A stretch of DNA of 64,000 nucleotides. Source: Thiomicrorhabdus heinhorstiae (GTDB lineage Bacteria > Pseudomonadota > Gammaproteobacteria > Thiomicrospirales > Thiomicrospiraceae). Positions 26,624 through 35,996 of the stretch are shown here, piece by piece (position 1 is the first letter of the stretch; the number at the start of each line of letters is the position of its first letter). A model generated the notes under the pieces. That model was not told the origin of the DNA and ran no database searches. It saw nothing but the letters and a program-made list of their open reading frames with translations. A program made the position numbers and the translations under genes. The stretch lies in NCBI RefSeq assembly GCF_013391765.2, contig NZ_JACBGI020000004.1, positions 62,001-126,000 of the forward strand, read 5' to 3'.

Positions 26624-27522
26624 AACTAAGTTTTAAAGACCGTCTGATTGCGGCAATGGTCATCGCTTTTCTGAAACTGCTGGCCGCCTTGCCGTTTTCC
26701 GTTACGCAGGCGCTGGGACGCGGATTGGGACGCCTTCTGTACTGGCTGCCGAACAGCCAAAAAGAGGTAGCGCGATGTAATTTGGCGGCGGCCTATCCGG
26801 ACTTAAGCGGTGCAGAACGCCAGATACTTTTAAAAGATTTGCTGCAGCAATCAGCGCAGTCGATTTTCGAACTGGGCCCTTTCTGGATCTGGCCGAAAGA
26901 CAAGTTGATGGAACGTATCGAGAAAGTCAGCGGTGAAGCGTTGCTGAACGATGCTTTGCAGCAAGAAAAAGGCATTCTGTTTCTTGCGCCACACTTCGGT
27001 GCCTGGGAATTGATCGGCCCTTATCTTTCTAGTCGCTTCCCGTCGACTTTTATGTATCGTCCGCCGAATTTGATCGGATTGGATGATTTCATGGTCGAAT
27101 CGCGCGGCCGGTTTGGAGCCGATTTGGCACCGACCGATCTTCGCGGAGTGCGCAAGCTGATTCAGGCTTTGAATCAGGGACAGATTTCGGTGATTCTTCC
27201 TGATCAGGACCCCGGCGAGAAGGGTAGCGTTTACGCGCCGTTTTTCAAACGTCCGGCCAGAACCATGACGCTGGTAAACAAGTTACTGCAAAAAGCCGAT
27301 TGTGCAGTGATGTATGTCGTGATGCAGCGCTTGCCGAACGGACGGTTTCATTTGCATTTTTTACCGGCTGAAGAAGCCTTGACCGATCGGGATGAATTGA
27401 TCGCTGCCGGAGCATTGAACCGAGGGGTAGAGGCATGTATTGCGGTCGCACCGGAACAGTATCTCTGGTCCTACAAGCGCTATCGCAAACCGCCTCCTGG
27501 ATGGAAAGACGTCTATCGTTAA
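26620..27522 (+). CDS. LpxL/HtrB-family lysophospholipid acyltransferase
   Basis: The product is 300 residues starting at a GTG that overlaps the ttcA stop. A membrane-anchoring hydrophobic N-terminus (about 10-40) precedes the catalytic HX4(D/E) motif in LAPHFGAWELIG, and VILPDQDPGEKGSVYAPFF matches the LpxL/LpxM family. These inner-membrane enzymes add secondary acyl chains to lipid A from acyl-ACP. LpxL-, LpxM- and LpxP-type specificity cannot be assigned. Its 3' end overlaps the convergent nfeD stop by four bases. Confidence 0.88.
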   Translation: MKLSFKDRLIAAMVIAFLKLLAALPFSVTQALGRGLGRLLYWLPNSQKEVARCNLAAAYPDLSGAERQILLKDLLQQSAQSIFELGPFWIWPKDKLMERIEKVSGEALLNDALQQEKGILFLAPHFGAWELIGPYLSSRFPSTFMYRPPNLIGLDDFMVESRGRFGADLAPTDLRGVRKLIQALNQGQISVILPDQDPGEKGSVYAPFFKRPARTMTLVNKLLQKADCAVMYVVMQRLPNGRFHLHFLPAEEALTDRDELIAAGALNRGVEACIAVAPEQYLWSYKRYRKPPPGWKDVYR

Positions 27523-27992
27523 GCCGTTTCTTTGACGGATTCTACCGGTTTGATGGTGACAAAATTACCTTTGACGGCGACGATCAGAACCTCTTCTTCG
27601 GGTTGAGCATTATCCGGCGGACTTAACGGGTCGATCAGCCAGTAGGTCCCACGGTAGAAGACCGAGTAGTTGCCGTTTTTGTCCTGATGCAGGCGGCCGA
27701 ACTCTTGCGGGTTGGTCGGTGCGAAACTGTCGGCTTCGTGAGTGTGTTTGGCTTTCTTCAAATACGGGTTCAAAAGCCAGGTGAAGAGGCCGCCCAGAAC
27801 GGTAATGGCGAGAAGCTGAAAGCGCCAGTCGACCGGCTGGTAGAAGCCGAATAATCCGATCAGGATAAAGGCCAGAGCCACCCAGAAAAGCACAAAGGTT
27901 CCGATGATCAACACTTCGCCTAGCATCAGCAGGATGCCGACGATGATCAGAATCGATGGGTTGATTGAAGAGTCGGTCATCAACTCAAACAT
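27519..27992 (-). CDS. NfeD-family membrane protein
   Basis: The product is 157 residues: three or four transmembrane helices in residues about 12-85 (ILIIVGILLMLGEVLIIGTF, LAFILIGLFGFY, AITVLGGLFTWLL) and a C-terminal OB-fold-like NfeD domain (about 90-155). It is encoded 9 bp after the SPFH gene, the usual pairing; NfeD and SPFH partners are thought to act together in membrane microdomains or membrane protein quality control. It is the last gene of the long def-to-nfeD operon. Confidence 0.88.
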   Translation of the reverse strand: MFELMTDSSINPSILIIVGILLMLGEVLIIGTFVLFWVALAFILIGLFGFYQPVDWRFQLLAITVLGGLFTWLLNPYLKKAKHTHEADSFAPTNPQEFGRLHQDKNGNYSVFYRGTYWLIDPLSPPDNAQPEEEVLIVAVKGNFVTIKPVESVKETA

Positions 27993-28001
27993 AGCGCCCT
28001 C

Positions 28002-28919
28002 CTATTTGTCTTGTTTCAAAAGGCCTTGCAATAGGCTCATGGAACCGAGTAGTTCACTGGTTTCGACCGGAATGACGATCTTGTTACTTGAGTCGGACGC
28101 AGCCAAGCCGGAGAAGGCTTTAACCCGGTCTTTGGCCAGAAGATATTCGGCCGCCTGAGGGTTTTCCTGCATCGCTTTATTCACGGCTTCGATCGCCAGC
28201 TGTTGACCGATACCGATTTGCTCCTGTTGATAACGTTCGGCGTCGGCAGTTCTTTCCAGCGCTTCTGCTTCAAGGAAGGCCTTTTGTTTCAGAGCTTCGG
28301 CGTCGGCAATGACGGCGTTCTTTTCTGCTTGCGCTTTGGTCTCGATGGCGCGTCTTTCCCGTGTTGCCTGTAATTGCAGTTCCATCGCTTTCTGCACCTC
28401 TTCCGGTACCGAAATGTCGCTGACTTCGACACGTGTCACCTTGACGCCCCATTCGTTACTGGCATTGTTCAAGGCCTGCATCAGGGAGGCGTTGAGATCG
28501 TCGCGCGAGCTGAGGGTTTCGTCCAGTTCCAGGGAGCCTATTTCCGAACGCAGCGTGGTCTGGCACAGCTGGCTGATCATTTGCTTGACGTCCAGCGCCG
28601 AGTAGGTGGCGGCTTCGGCGTCGGTGATGCGGATAAACACCAGGCCATCGATAAAGATCGAGACGTTGTCTTTGGTGATAACGCGCTGCGATGGAATATC
28701 GATGGTCTGTTCCTGCATGTTGTATTTGACGCGGACGTCATCGATGAACGGAATAATGAAATTCAGGCCGCCTTCCAGAGTACTGTTGTATTTACCGAGG
28801 CGTTCTACGACCCAGTTTTCCGCTTGAGGGACAACCTTGACGCCGCGCATAAGAACAAACACAACGGCGATAAAGAGAATGATGACCAGAGAGTTATCGG
28901 CTAGCTGCGTTTCAAACAT
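28002..28919 (-). CDS. SPFH/band-7 domain protein (stomatin-like, QmcA-type)
   Basis: The product is 305 residues from the ATG at 28919, chosen because an AGGAGG ribosome binding site precedes it. A single N-terminal transmembrane helix (about 9-25) is followed by RGVKVVPQAENWVVERLGKY, the start of the SPFH domain, and then a long coiled region rich in Ala/Glu (about 170-250; QATRERRAIETKAQAEKNAV). These proteins oligomerise on the inner membrane and form scaffolds. NfeD follows directly. Confidence 0.92.
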   Translation of the reverse strand: MFETQLADNSLVIILFIAVVFVLMRGVKVVPQAENWVVERLGKYNSTLEGGLNFIIPFIDDVRVKYNMQEQTIDIPSQRVITKDNVSIFIDGLVFIRITDAEAATYSALDVKQMISQLCQTTLRSEIGSLELDETLSSRDDLNASLMQALNNASNEWGVKVTRVEVSDISVPEEVQKAMELQLQATRERRAIETKAQAEKNAVIADAEALKQKAFLEAEALERTADAERYQQEQIGIGQQLAIEAVNKAMQENPQAAEYLLAKDRVKAFSGLAASDSSNKIVIPVETSELLGSMSLLQGLLKQDK

Positions 28920-28960
28920 CTTATCCTCCTGAGATTGAATCGAGATTATGATCGGCTCTA

Positions 28961-29548
28961 TTACGTTTTTTTGCCGACCAACCAACTATAACGCTGTTTG
29001 TTCTCCTGATCGAGAGAATTTTCCGAAGCGAGCCAGCCTTCCCCGTAGACTTGGACGCGCAGAGAGGGAAAAGCTTTGATCAGTTCACCACTTTGCAGAT
29101 AGAAATCCGCATTTTGTATGCCTTGCGGATAGACCGGCCCGAGAAAGGTCTGATAAAACAGTAATCCGCCGGGTTTCAACGCTTGTTCAATCTGCTGAAA
29201 CAGCTGGCGGTTGAGAAAACGGCTGACGACGATCACGTCAAAGCGCTGGTAGGGAAACAGCATTTGATCCAGATCGGTGAGCAGCGGTGCAATCGGCAGA
29301 TGATTGAGGCTGGCCCAGTTGTTGAGAATGGTTAAGGCCTGATCGGAAATATCCCAAGCTTCGACTTTCAAGCCGCACTGGGACAGAAATCGCGCATTGC
29401 CGCCGAGACCGCTGGCCAGATCCAGAGCCAGTCCTTTAAAAGGCAGCAACCGGCTGTGCTGTTTTAAAACATAGCAAGGTGCGACCGGAGTGTTCAGATC
29501 GGCATCGGCATATTTGCGGTCCCATTTTTCGGCACTGCTCAGGCTCAT
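28961..29548 (-). CDS. class I SAM-dependent methyltransferase (TehB-like)
   Basis: The product is 195 residues. It starts SSAEKWDRKYADADLNTPVA, followed by the SAM motif ALDLASGLGGNARFLSQCG (about 42-60) and the acidic VEAWDISDQAL, a pattern shared with TehB-type tellurite/thiol methyltransferases. The substrate is unknown. It lies between trkH and the SPFH gene on the same strand, with 14 and 41 bp gaps. Confidence 0.8.
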   Translation of the reverse strand: MSLSSAEKWDRKYADADLNTPVAPCYVLKQHSRLLPFKGLALDLASGLGGNARFLSQCGLKVEAWDISDQALTILNNWASLNHLPIAPLLTDLDQMLFPYQRFDVIVVSRFLNRQLFQQIEQALKPGGLLFYQTFLGPVYPQGIQNADFYLQSGELIKAFPSLRVQVYGEGWLASENSLDQENKQRYSWLVGKKT

Positions 29549-29562
29549 GGTTTTCCTTTAGA

Positions 29563-31014
29563 TTATTTACGCCAGAAGGCCGCGGTGAATAGAACCAGCA
29601 GGGTAAAAATTTCCAAGCGGCCCAGCAGCATGGCAAAAGTCAGAACCCATTTTACCGGATCGCTCATTTGCTGGTAGTTGGCGGCGACCTCGCCGAGACC
29701 CGGACCGAGATTATTCATCATGGCGGCGATGGAAGAGAAGGCGGTAATCTGATCGACGCCGAGCGCCATAACCATCAGCATCAGAATGGTGAAGGTAAAA
29801 ACGTATACCGACAAAAAGCCCCATACGGCCATCATGACTTTTTCCGGAATGGTTTTATTATTCAGCTTAACCGGCATGATAGCATTCGGGTGCAGAAGAC
29901 TCTGAATTTCGCGCATCCCTTGTTTGAAGAGCAGGATGAAACGGATTACTTTCATGCCACCGGCTGTTGAACCTGCGCTACCGCCGATAAAACTCATAAT
30001 AATCAATAGCGTTGGCAGGAATCCCGGCCAGGCTGCAAAGTCGGCATTGGCAAAACCGGTGGTGGTCGCTAGGGATACGGTTTGGAACAGGCCATATCGA
30101 ACCGCTTCCCAGAAAGTCGGGTAGATGTTTTGCAGGTAGAGATAGGCGATGGCGACAATTGCTGCGCCGAGGAGCAGGATGAAATAGGCTTTGAACTCAG
30201 GATCCAGCAGGTACGGCGAAGTATTGAGGTTGCGGAAAGCGCTGAAATGCAGGGCGAAGTTGATGCCGGAAAGAAACATAAAGAATATTGCGACATGCTC
30301 GACATGCACATTGTTGAAATAACCGATACTGGCATCGTGTGTAGAGAAACCGCCGATTGCGACGGTGGAGAAACTGTGCCCGAAGGCGTCGAACCAGTCC
30401 ATGCCGGCGAACCAGTAACTAATGGCACAGGCCAGCGTTAAACCGGTATAGATATACCATAAGGCTTTGGCGGTTTCGGAGATGCGCGGGGCGATTTTAG
30501 AATCCTTCATCGGTCCCGGCATTTCGGCACGATACAGCTGCATGCCGCCGATTCCGAGCATCGGCAAAACCGCAACTGCTAAAACGATGATCCCCATCCC
30601 GCCCAACCATTGCAGCTGCTGGCGATACCAGAGAATGGCATGCGGCAGGTTGTCTAGTCCGGTAATGACCGTGGCTCCGGTCGTCGTCAAACCGGAGAAG
30701 GATTCGAAGATTGAATCGGTCAGGCTGAGCGGCACGTCTTTTTCGATATAGAAGGGTAATGATCCTGCCATACCGAGCACGACCCAGAACATCACCACTA
30801 CGAAGAAACCGTCGCGAATTTTCAGGTCGGGGCGGTAGTTGCGAACCGGATACCACAGCAATAATCCTAGAAAAAGCAGGCCGATAAAGACGCTGGAGAA
30901 AGCAGAAAGGCCGCCATCCCGATAGTAGAGAGAAATCAGGATCGGGGGAACCAGGCTGAGGCTGAATACCATCAGCAGTAGCCCCATAACTTTAAAAATC
31001 GTTTTTGAATGCAT
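29563..31014 (-). CDS. trkH: Trk potassium uptake membrane subunit
   Basis: The product is 483 residues with about ten or more transmembrane helices and the four pore-loop repeats of the TrkH/KtrB family: SGLTTTGATVITGL, IGGFSTHDASIGYF, TTTGFANADFAAWPGF and NNLGPGLGEV. It moves potassium into the cell and is gated by the TrkA ring. trkA is encoded 27 bp upstream, giving a complete Trk system. Confidence 0.94.
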   Translation of the reverse strand: MHSKTIFKVMGLLLMVFSLSLVPPILISLYYRDGGLSAFSSVFIGLLFLGLLLWYPVRNYRPDLKIRDGFFVVVMFWVVLGMAGSLPFYIEKDVPLSLTDSIFESFSGLTTTGATVITGLDNLPHAILWYRQQLQWLGGMGIIVLAVAVLPMLGIGGMQLYRAEMPGPMKDSKIAPRISETAKALWYIYTGLTLACAISYWFAGMDWFDAFGHSFSTVAIGGFSTHDASIGYFNNVHVEHVAIFFMFLSGINFALHFSAFRNLNTSPYLLDPEFKAYFILLLGAAIVAIAYLYLQNIYPTFWEAVRYGLFQTVSLATTTGFANADFAAWPGFLPTLLIIMSFIGGSAGSTAGGMKVIRFILLFKQGMREIQSLLHPNAIMPVKLNNKTIPEKVMMAVWGFLSVYVFTFTILMLMVMALGVDQITAFSSIAAMMNNLGPGLGEVAANYQQMSDPVKWVLTFAMLLGRLEIFTLLVLFTAAFWRK

Positions 31015-31041
31015 ACTAATCAGGCTTCCCGATTCTTAAAG

Positions 31042-32445
31042 TTAACCGAACCAGCTGCTCTGTTTCGGATCCGGAGAAATCAATCGTGCTACTTCTGCGG
31101 CGCTACCAGGATCGGTCAAGAACAGTATGATGTGATCTTCGGCTTCGATTTCCAGATCGCGGTGGGAAATAATCACCTTGTCGTTGCGGATAATACAGCC
31201 GACAGTAATGTCACTGGGCCATTTGATTTCGCCGATGGTTTTTCCGATGATATCTGAGCTGTTTTCGCTTCCGTGGGCGATAACCTCCATCGCTTCGGCC
31301 GCCCCGCGGCGCAAGGTAACGGCCTTAACCGTATCTCCCTGGCGCATATAGTGCAGCAGATTACTGGTGGTGATGCTGTCGGCCGAGATGGCGACGTCGA
31401 TCCCGTTCAATTGAATCAGTTCGACATAGGACTGGTTGTTCACCAGTGCAATGACTCGGCGCACGCCGAGTTTCTTGGCAAGCATGCCGGAGATAATGTT
31501 TGCTTCATCGTTATTGGTAACCGCGACAAACAGGTCGATTTCGTCGATATTTTCTTCAAGCAGCAGTTCTTTATCGGAGACGTCGCCGTGAATGATTATG
31601 GTGTTGTTTAGTGTTTCGGCGACTTCACGCGCCTGCAAAATATTGTGGTCGATCAGTTTGACCTGATGGGCTTTTTCCAGTGACTTTGCCAGACTGTATC
31701 CGATGTTTCCGCCGCCGCCGATCATAATGTTGCGCGACGGTTTCTCTTTTTTCTGACGGAGTTCGTTTACAATCGGAAGAATGTGCTTCGGTTCGGCGAG
31801 GAAAAAGACTTCGTCACCGGCTTTAATGACGGCATCGCCGGTTGGCATGACGACTTCGTTGCGGCGGTAGATGGCGGCAATGCGGGTCTTGACGTGGCTC
31901 GGCAGGTATTGGCTCAGATTACGGATCTGCTTACCTACCAGCAGGCCGTCGGCGTAAGCGCGAACCGCGACCAGACGGACTTTACCATCGGCGAAGTCGA
32001 TTACCTGCAAGGAACCGGGATATTCGATCAGCTGCAGAATGTAGCTGGTAACCAGGTTCTCCGGGCTGATCAGGACATCGATAGGGATGGCGTTGGTATT
32101 GCGGTATTTATCGAAAAGTTCCGGGTGTTCCAGATAAGAACGGCTGCGGACGCGGGCGATTTTAGTACCGGTTTTGTACATGGTGTGTGACAGATAACAG
32201 GCGAGAATATTGGTTTCGTCGTTCTGGGTCGCGGCGATCAGCATGTCGGCTTCTTCGATGCCGGCCTGAAGCAAAACGTCCGGATGCGAAGCATGGCCGC
32301 AAATAGTGCGGATATCCAGACGGTCTTGCAGGCGTTGTAAATGCAGGCGATCCAGATCGACTACGGTTACGTCGTGACTTTCGGTTGCAAGTAATTCCGC
32401 CAAAGACGAGCCGACTTGTCCGGCACCCAAAATTACGATATTCAT
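31042..32445 (-). CDS. trkA: Trk system regulatory subunit TrkA
   Basis: The product is 467 residues, a tandem of two RCK halves. Each begins with a Rossmann nucleotide-binding site: MNIVILGAGQVGSSLAELLA (1-20) and NIMIGGGGNIGYSLAKSLEK (from about 234). RCK_C domains follow each at about 150-225 and 380-460. It binds NAD(H) and ATP and gates TrkH from the cytoplasm. It lies between the NtrYX-like pair and trkH. Confidence 0.95.
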   Translation of the reverse strand: MNIVILGAGQVGSSLAELLATESHDVTVVDLDRLHLQRLQDRLDIRTICGHASHPDVLLQAGIEEADMLIAATQNDETNILACYLSHTMYKTGTKIARVRSRSYLEHPELFDKYRNTNAIPIDVLISPENLVTSYILQLIEYPGSLQVIDFADGKVRLVAVRAYADGLLVGKQIRNLSQYLPSHVKTRIAAIYRRNEVVMPTGDAVIKAGDEVFFLAEPKHILPIVNELRQKKEKPSRNIMIGGGGNIGYSLAKSLEKAHQVKLIDHNILQAREVAETLNNTIIIHGDVSDKELLLEENIDEIDLFVAVTNNDEANIISGMLAKKLGVRRVIALVNNQSYVELIQLNGIDVAISADSITTSNLLHYMRQGDTVKAVTLRRGAAEAMEVIAHGSENSSDIIGKTIGEIKWPSDITVGCIIRNDKVIISHRDLEIEAEDHIILFLTDPGSAAEVARLISPDPKQSSWFG

Positions 32446-32475
32446 ACAGCGTGTGCTCGTTGTTATGCCCGGAGT

Positions 32476-33816
32476 TTACACCGGATTTTTCGGGTCTATG
32501 CCCAAACTTTTCAATTTACGGTACAGGTTGGTTCGATCCACTCCAGACCGTTTGGCGGTTTCGCTGACGTTGCCGCCGGTTTCTCTTAACAGCTGACTTA
32601 AATAAGCCGCTTCCCATTGATCTTTGGCGTCCTTCAAGCTCAAACTGGTATCGATTTGCGGTTGATTTTGCTGAGCAAGATCCGATTGCATAATCGCCTT
32701 TTTGACCTCTTCGTCGCTGACTTCTTCTGTGCCGAGAATCAGCAGACGCTGGATCAGGTTTTGCAACTCCTTCATATTGCCCGGCCAGGCGTACTGACGC
32801 AAGCTATTTTGCGACGGAACGCTAAAATGCCGGTATTCCAAGCCTTCGCGGGTAACGAAATAGTTGACGAAATAGTCGATCAATTCAGGAATGTCTTCGG
32901 TATGCTGGCGCAGCGCCGGCACGTGGATCGGCATAACTTTCAGACGCTGGAATAGATCGTCGCGGAACTGACGGTGCAGAACGATTTCTTCCAGTTCGCC
33001 GCGGGTGAGGGCGATAACACGAATGTCCAGCGATAGACTTTCCGGTTCGCCTTTTAAAAAGACTTTCTGATGCAGTACCAGATCGGCAACCAAATCCTGG
33101 CTGACAGAATGCAGTTGTTCTATATTGGCAATCACCAAAGTACCTTGATGAGCGTCGCGCAAGAGGTTTTTAAGCTCTTCAGTGCGTTCTTCTTCTAACA
33201 GGCGGTTCAGATCGATCGAGGTGATCTCTTTGATGACAGCGTCTTTACGGTGACTGGTTTTATGCAGGGCGCGTGCGAAATGGTGTTTGCCGACCCCGGC
33301 TTCTCCCGTGATCAGTACCGGCATCGTGAATTTGGAGAGCCGTTCGATGGTTTCTCTCAGTTGTACCACCATCTTGCTTTTGCCGATCGGCAGGAATTGA
33401 TCCGGGGCTTTCTGCTTGAGCTGGCGGTTTTCCTGATGCAGGCGATTGTGTTCGATAGCGCGCTCGGCGGTAACGATCAGTTTGGCCAGCGACAGCGGTT
33501 TTTCCAAAAAGTCGTAGGCACCGAGACGGGTCGCTTCTATGGCGGTTTCGATGGTGCCGTGACCGGACATCATAATCACTTTGGTGTGTTCCAGAACCCC
33601 CTCTTTCTGCATTTCTTTCAACAGGGAAATACCGTCTATGTCCGGCATCCACACGTCCAGAAAAATAACATCCGGCAGATTTTTGCGCCAGGCTTGTTGT
33701 GCTTGCACGCCATTTGCGGCCGTTTCAACCTGATAACCCTCTTCGGAGAAAATTTCATCCATCAGGTTTCGAATATCTTTTTCGTCATCTACGATCAGTA
33801 GTTTGGCGGTTTTCAT
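32476..33816 (-). CDS. NtrX-like response regulator with a degenerate AAA+ domain
   Basis: The product is 446 residues. The receiver (1-120) is intact: VDDE, phosphorylation Asp54 in VIFLDVWMPDIDG, SGHG and KP. The central domain (about 140-370) resembles sigma-54 activators but is degraded: the Walker A is GEAGVGKH with His where Ser/Thr binds Mg-ATP, the GAFTGA sigma-54 loop is absent, and the Walker B region reads GTLVIANIEQ instead of the usual LFLDEI. Arg-finger-like FRDDLFQRLKVMPIHVPALR remains. A Fis-type helix-turn-helix ends the protein (GNVSETAKRSGVDRTNLYRK). It should bind DNA but probably does not drive sigma-54 open-complex formation. Its start overlaps the ntrY stop (ATGA). Confidence 0.88.
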   Translation of the reverse strand: MKTAKLLIVDDEKDIRNLMDEIFSEEGYQVETAANGVQAQQAWRKNLPDVIFLDVWMPDIDGISLLKEMQKEGVLEHTKVIMMSGHGTIETAIEATRLGAYDFLEKPLSLAKLIVTAERAIEHNRLHQENRQLKQKAPDQFLPIGKSKMVVQLRETIERLSKFTMPVLITGEAGVGKHHFARALHKTSHRKDAVIKEITSIDLNRLLEEERTEELKNLLRDAHQGTLVIANIEQLHSVSQDLVADLVLHQKVFLKGEPESLSLDIRVIALTRGELEEIVLHRQFRDDLFQRLKVMPIHVPALRQHTEDIPELIDYFVNYFVTREGLEYRHFSVPSQNSLRQYAWPGNMKELQNLIQRLLILGTEEVSDEEVKKAIMQSDLAQQNQPQIDTSLSLKDAKDQWEAAYLSQLLRETGGNVSETAKRSGVDRTNLYRKLKSLGIDPKNPV

Positions 33817-35996
33817 TCACGCTCTCTCGATGTCAGGGGGAGTTTGATTATAAAGCAGGTGCCTTGCTGCGGTGAAGACTTGAGCTGGATCTGTCCGTGA
33901 TGCTCGTCAACGATTTTACGCACAACGGCTAAGCCCAAACCGGTTCCCTTAGGCTTATTGGTGGCATAAGGTTCGAATATCCAGTTTTTGTGCTGTTCGG
34001 GAATTCCAGGACCGTTATCGCAAACGGTTATCTTAACCTGTTTGGCGTTTTCGATTTCGGTTCGAATTTCAATCAAGCCGCTTTCTTGATTTTCCGTCGC
34101 TTCCAAGGCGTTTTTAATCAGGTTATGGAACAGCTGGCGCAGACGAGAGCCGTCGGCGGCGACAAATGGCATCTTCGGATCCAGAAGCGCCTTAACCTGC
34201 CAAGGTGCTTTAGGGTCATAGTACATGTCAACGATGCTTTTAATCAAACTATTCAGGTCAAGTCGGCTTAATCTGACCTCCGGAGTGTTGGCGTAGTCGG
34301 TAAATGCCTGCACCAGAGTCTGCATGGTATTGACCTGTTCGATAATGGTCTGGGTCATACGGGTCAGCAGTGATTGGTCTTTATCCTGCAGTTTATCGTG
34401 AAGTTTGAAGTTCAAACGTTCCGCCGACAGCTGGATCGGTGTCAGAGGGTTTTTGATCTCATGCGCCAGACGGCGGGCGACATCGCTCCAGGCAGCATGC
34501 AGCTGAGCCTGAACCAGTTCGGTGATATCGTCCATAACGATGACGTAACCCGAGGTCTGGGTATCGATACCCGGCAGGGTCGAACCGTGAATCAGCAGAC
34601 GTTTCTGGCCGTCTTTGCATGCGAATTCCTTCTGCAGGTTCCAATTTTGTCCCGGGTCGTCGAAATGCGGCGTGATCTGCGAGAAGAGTTCGCTTAAATG
34701 TTCGTTGTGCTTGGTTGAGACCGCCTCGCTCAGCGAGTAGCCGATAAACGGCGATAGATCGGTATTCAGAATCTGTTTGGCGGCATCGTTCATAGTGCGG
34801 ATACGCTGTTTCATATCCAGAGTGATTACGCCGCTGGTCAGGTTTTGAATGATCGCCTGCAAGTAGAGCTTCTGTACTTCCGCCTGGTGCTGTCCCATTT
34901 TGATTTCGTTTCGCGCCTGAGCGATACGCTGAGTCATGTCGTTGAAGGAGACGATCAGCTCGCCGAATTCGTCATGTTCTTTGACCGGCATCTGGATGCT
35001 GTAGTCCCCTTTGGAAATTGCCTTGGTTCCGCGAGCCAGAGTACGGATCGGGCGGGCGAAGTTCTGTACCGCCTGGATGGTAAATAGGATCGAGGTGAGT
35101 AGTGTCAGCAATAGTACGATGGTCAGAATCAGAGTGAAACTGGTGGTCAGTGGCGCTTTCAGGTAAGAGAGTTCCTTATACTGTCCCGAAGCGGTTGCGA
35201 CCGATTCGTCAAGTTCGGTGATGTTGCTCGGAATCGGGAAGGTTGCCTGCAGAACATAGGGGGTGTTGATGTTGGAATCGGTAATGGGTACGACTACGCG
35301 GATAAACTTCTCAGGTACCGTTGCCCCCGGACGGGTTTCAATCGCTGCATAGGTGATTTTTTGCCGCACCTGCTGGAACAGGTTATCTCCGGGTGGAGTC
35401 GGAAGGATATCGCTGCCATCAGGGCTGCTGAAAGCGATCAACTGCTGGTTGGTATTGTAGAAGGATACTTCCTGAGCGCCGAGTTGATTTCGTAACCTGT
35501 TCACCCCGATAATCGGCGAGTCTGCCAGCAGGTCATGTTCTTCTTTGACCGTGGAGAGGGTACGGTTGAGGCTTTCGCGCGTTTTGTTGTCGAGGGTGAT
35601 GCGCACCAGAGTCGAGGCGTTTTCCAGGGCCGTTTCGGTTTTGACGTCAAACCACTGGTTGATGCCCTGTTGAATAAAACTTTGCGAGAAGTAGAAAATC
35701 GTTGCGGTCGGCAAGCCCATCAACAAAGTGGCAAGGAAGGTCAGACGGATGGTGATTTTGATTCCGGGAATGCGTTTTTTGTACTGTTTGTACAGATTCC
35801 ACAGGGTACGAACCAAAACAATCAGCAGAATAAATACCCCGCCGAAGGTGAAAAACAGCAAGGCCGAATAGCTTTCGGCAAAGCTGGAAGCGTTTTGCAG
35901 AATCTGGCTCATAATCACCAGAGAGATCAGCAGGACGCCGGAGAGCAAGGTAATCCAGCCGTATTGCTTCAGGTATAAGCCGATTAAACTACTCAT
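33813..35996 (-). CDS. NtrY-like sensor histidine kinase
   Basis: The product is 727 residues from the ATG at 35996, which overlaps the DUF4390 stop (ATGA); a longer upstream frame is unlikely. It has two N-terminal transmembrane helices, a third before a large periplasmic domain (about 115-290), another helix, HAMP (about 310-365), PAS (about 375-490), the phospho-acceptor in RRLAHEIKNPLTPIQLSAER (His near 512) and the ATPase domain (NLIKNALEAT; GTGLGLAVVRKIV). It is the partner of the overlapping NtrX-like regulator. In other bacteria NtrYX responds to nitrogen or redox and envelope state; the signal here is unknown. Confidence 0.92.
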   Translation of the reverse strand: MSSLIGLYLKQYGWITLLSGVLLISLVIMSQILQNASSFAESYSALLFFTFGGVFILLIVLVRTLWNLYKQYKKRIPGIKITIRLTFLATLLMGLPTATIFYFSQSFIQQGINQWFDVKTETALENASTLVRITLDNKTRESLNRTLSTVKEEHDLLADSPIIGVNRLRNQLGAQEVSFYNTNQQLIAFSSPDGSDILPTPPGDNLFQQVRQKITYAAIETRPGATVPEKFIRVVVPITDSNINTPYVLQATFPIPSNITELDESVATASGQYKELSYLKAPLTTSFTLILTIVLLLTLLTSILFTIQAVQNFARPIRTLARGTKAISKGDYSIQMPVKEHDEFGELIVSFNDMTQRIAQARNEIKMGQHQAEVQKLYLQAIIQNLTSGVITLDMKQRIRTMNDAAKQILNTDLSPFIGYSLSEAVSTKHNEHLSELFSQITPHFDDPGQNWNLQKEFACKDGQKRLLIHGSTLPGIDTQTSGYVIVMDDITELVQAQLHAAWSDVARRLAHEIKNPLTPIQLSAERLNFKLHDKLQDKDQSLLTRMTQTIIEQVNTMQTLVQAFTDYANTPEVRLSRLDLNSLIKSIVDMYYDPKAPWQVKALLDPKMPFVAADGSRLRQLFHNLIKNALEATENQESGLIEIRTEIENAKQVKITVCDNGPGIPEQHKNWIFEPYATNKPKGTGLGLAVVRKIVDEHHGQIQLKSSPQQGTCFIIKLPLTSRERE

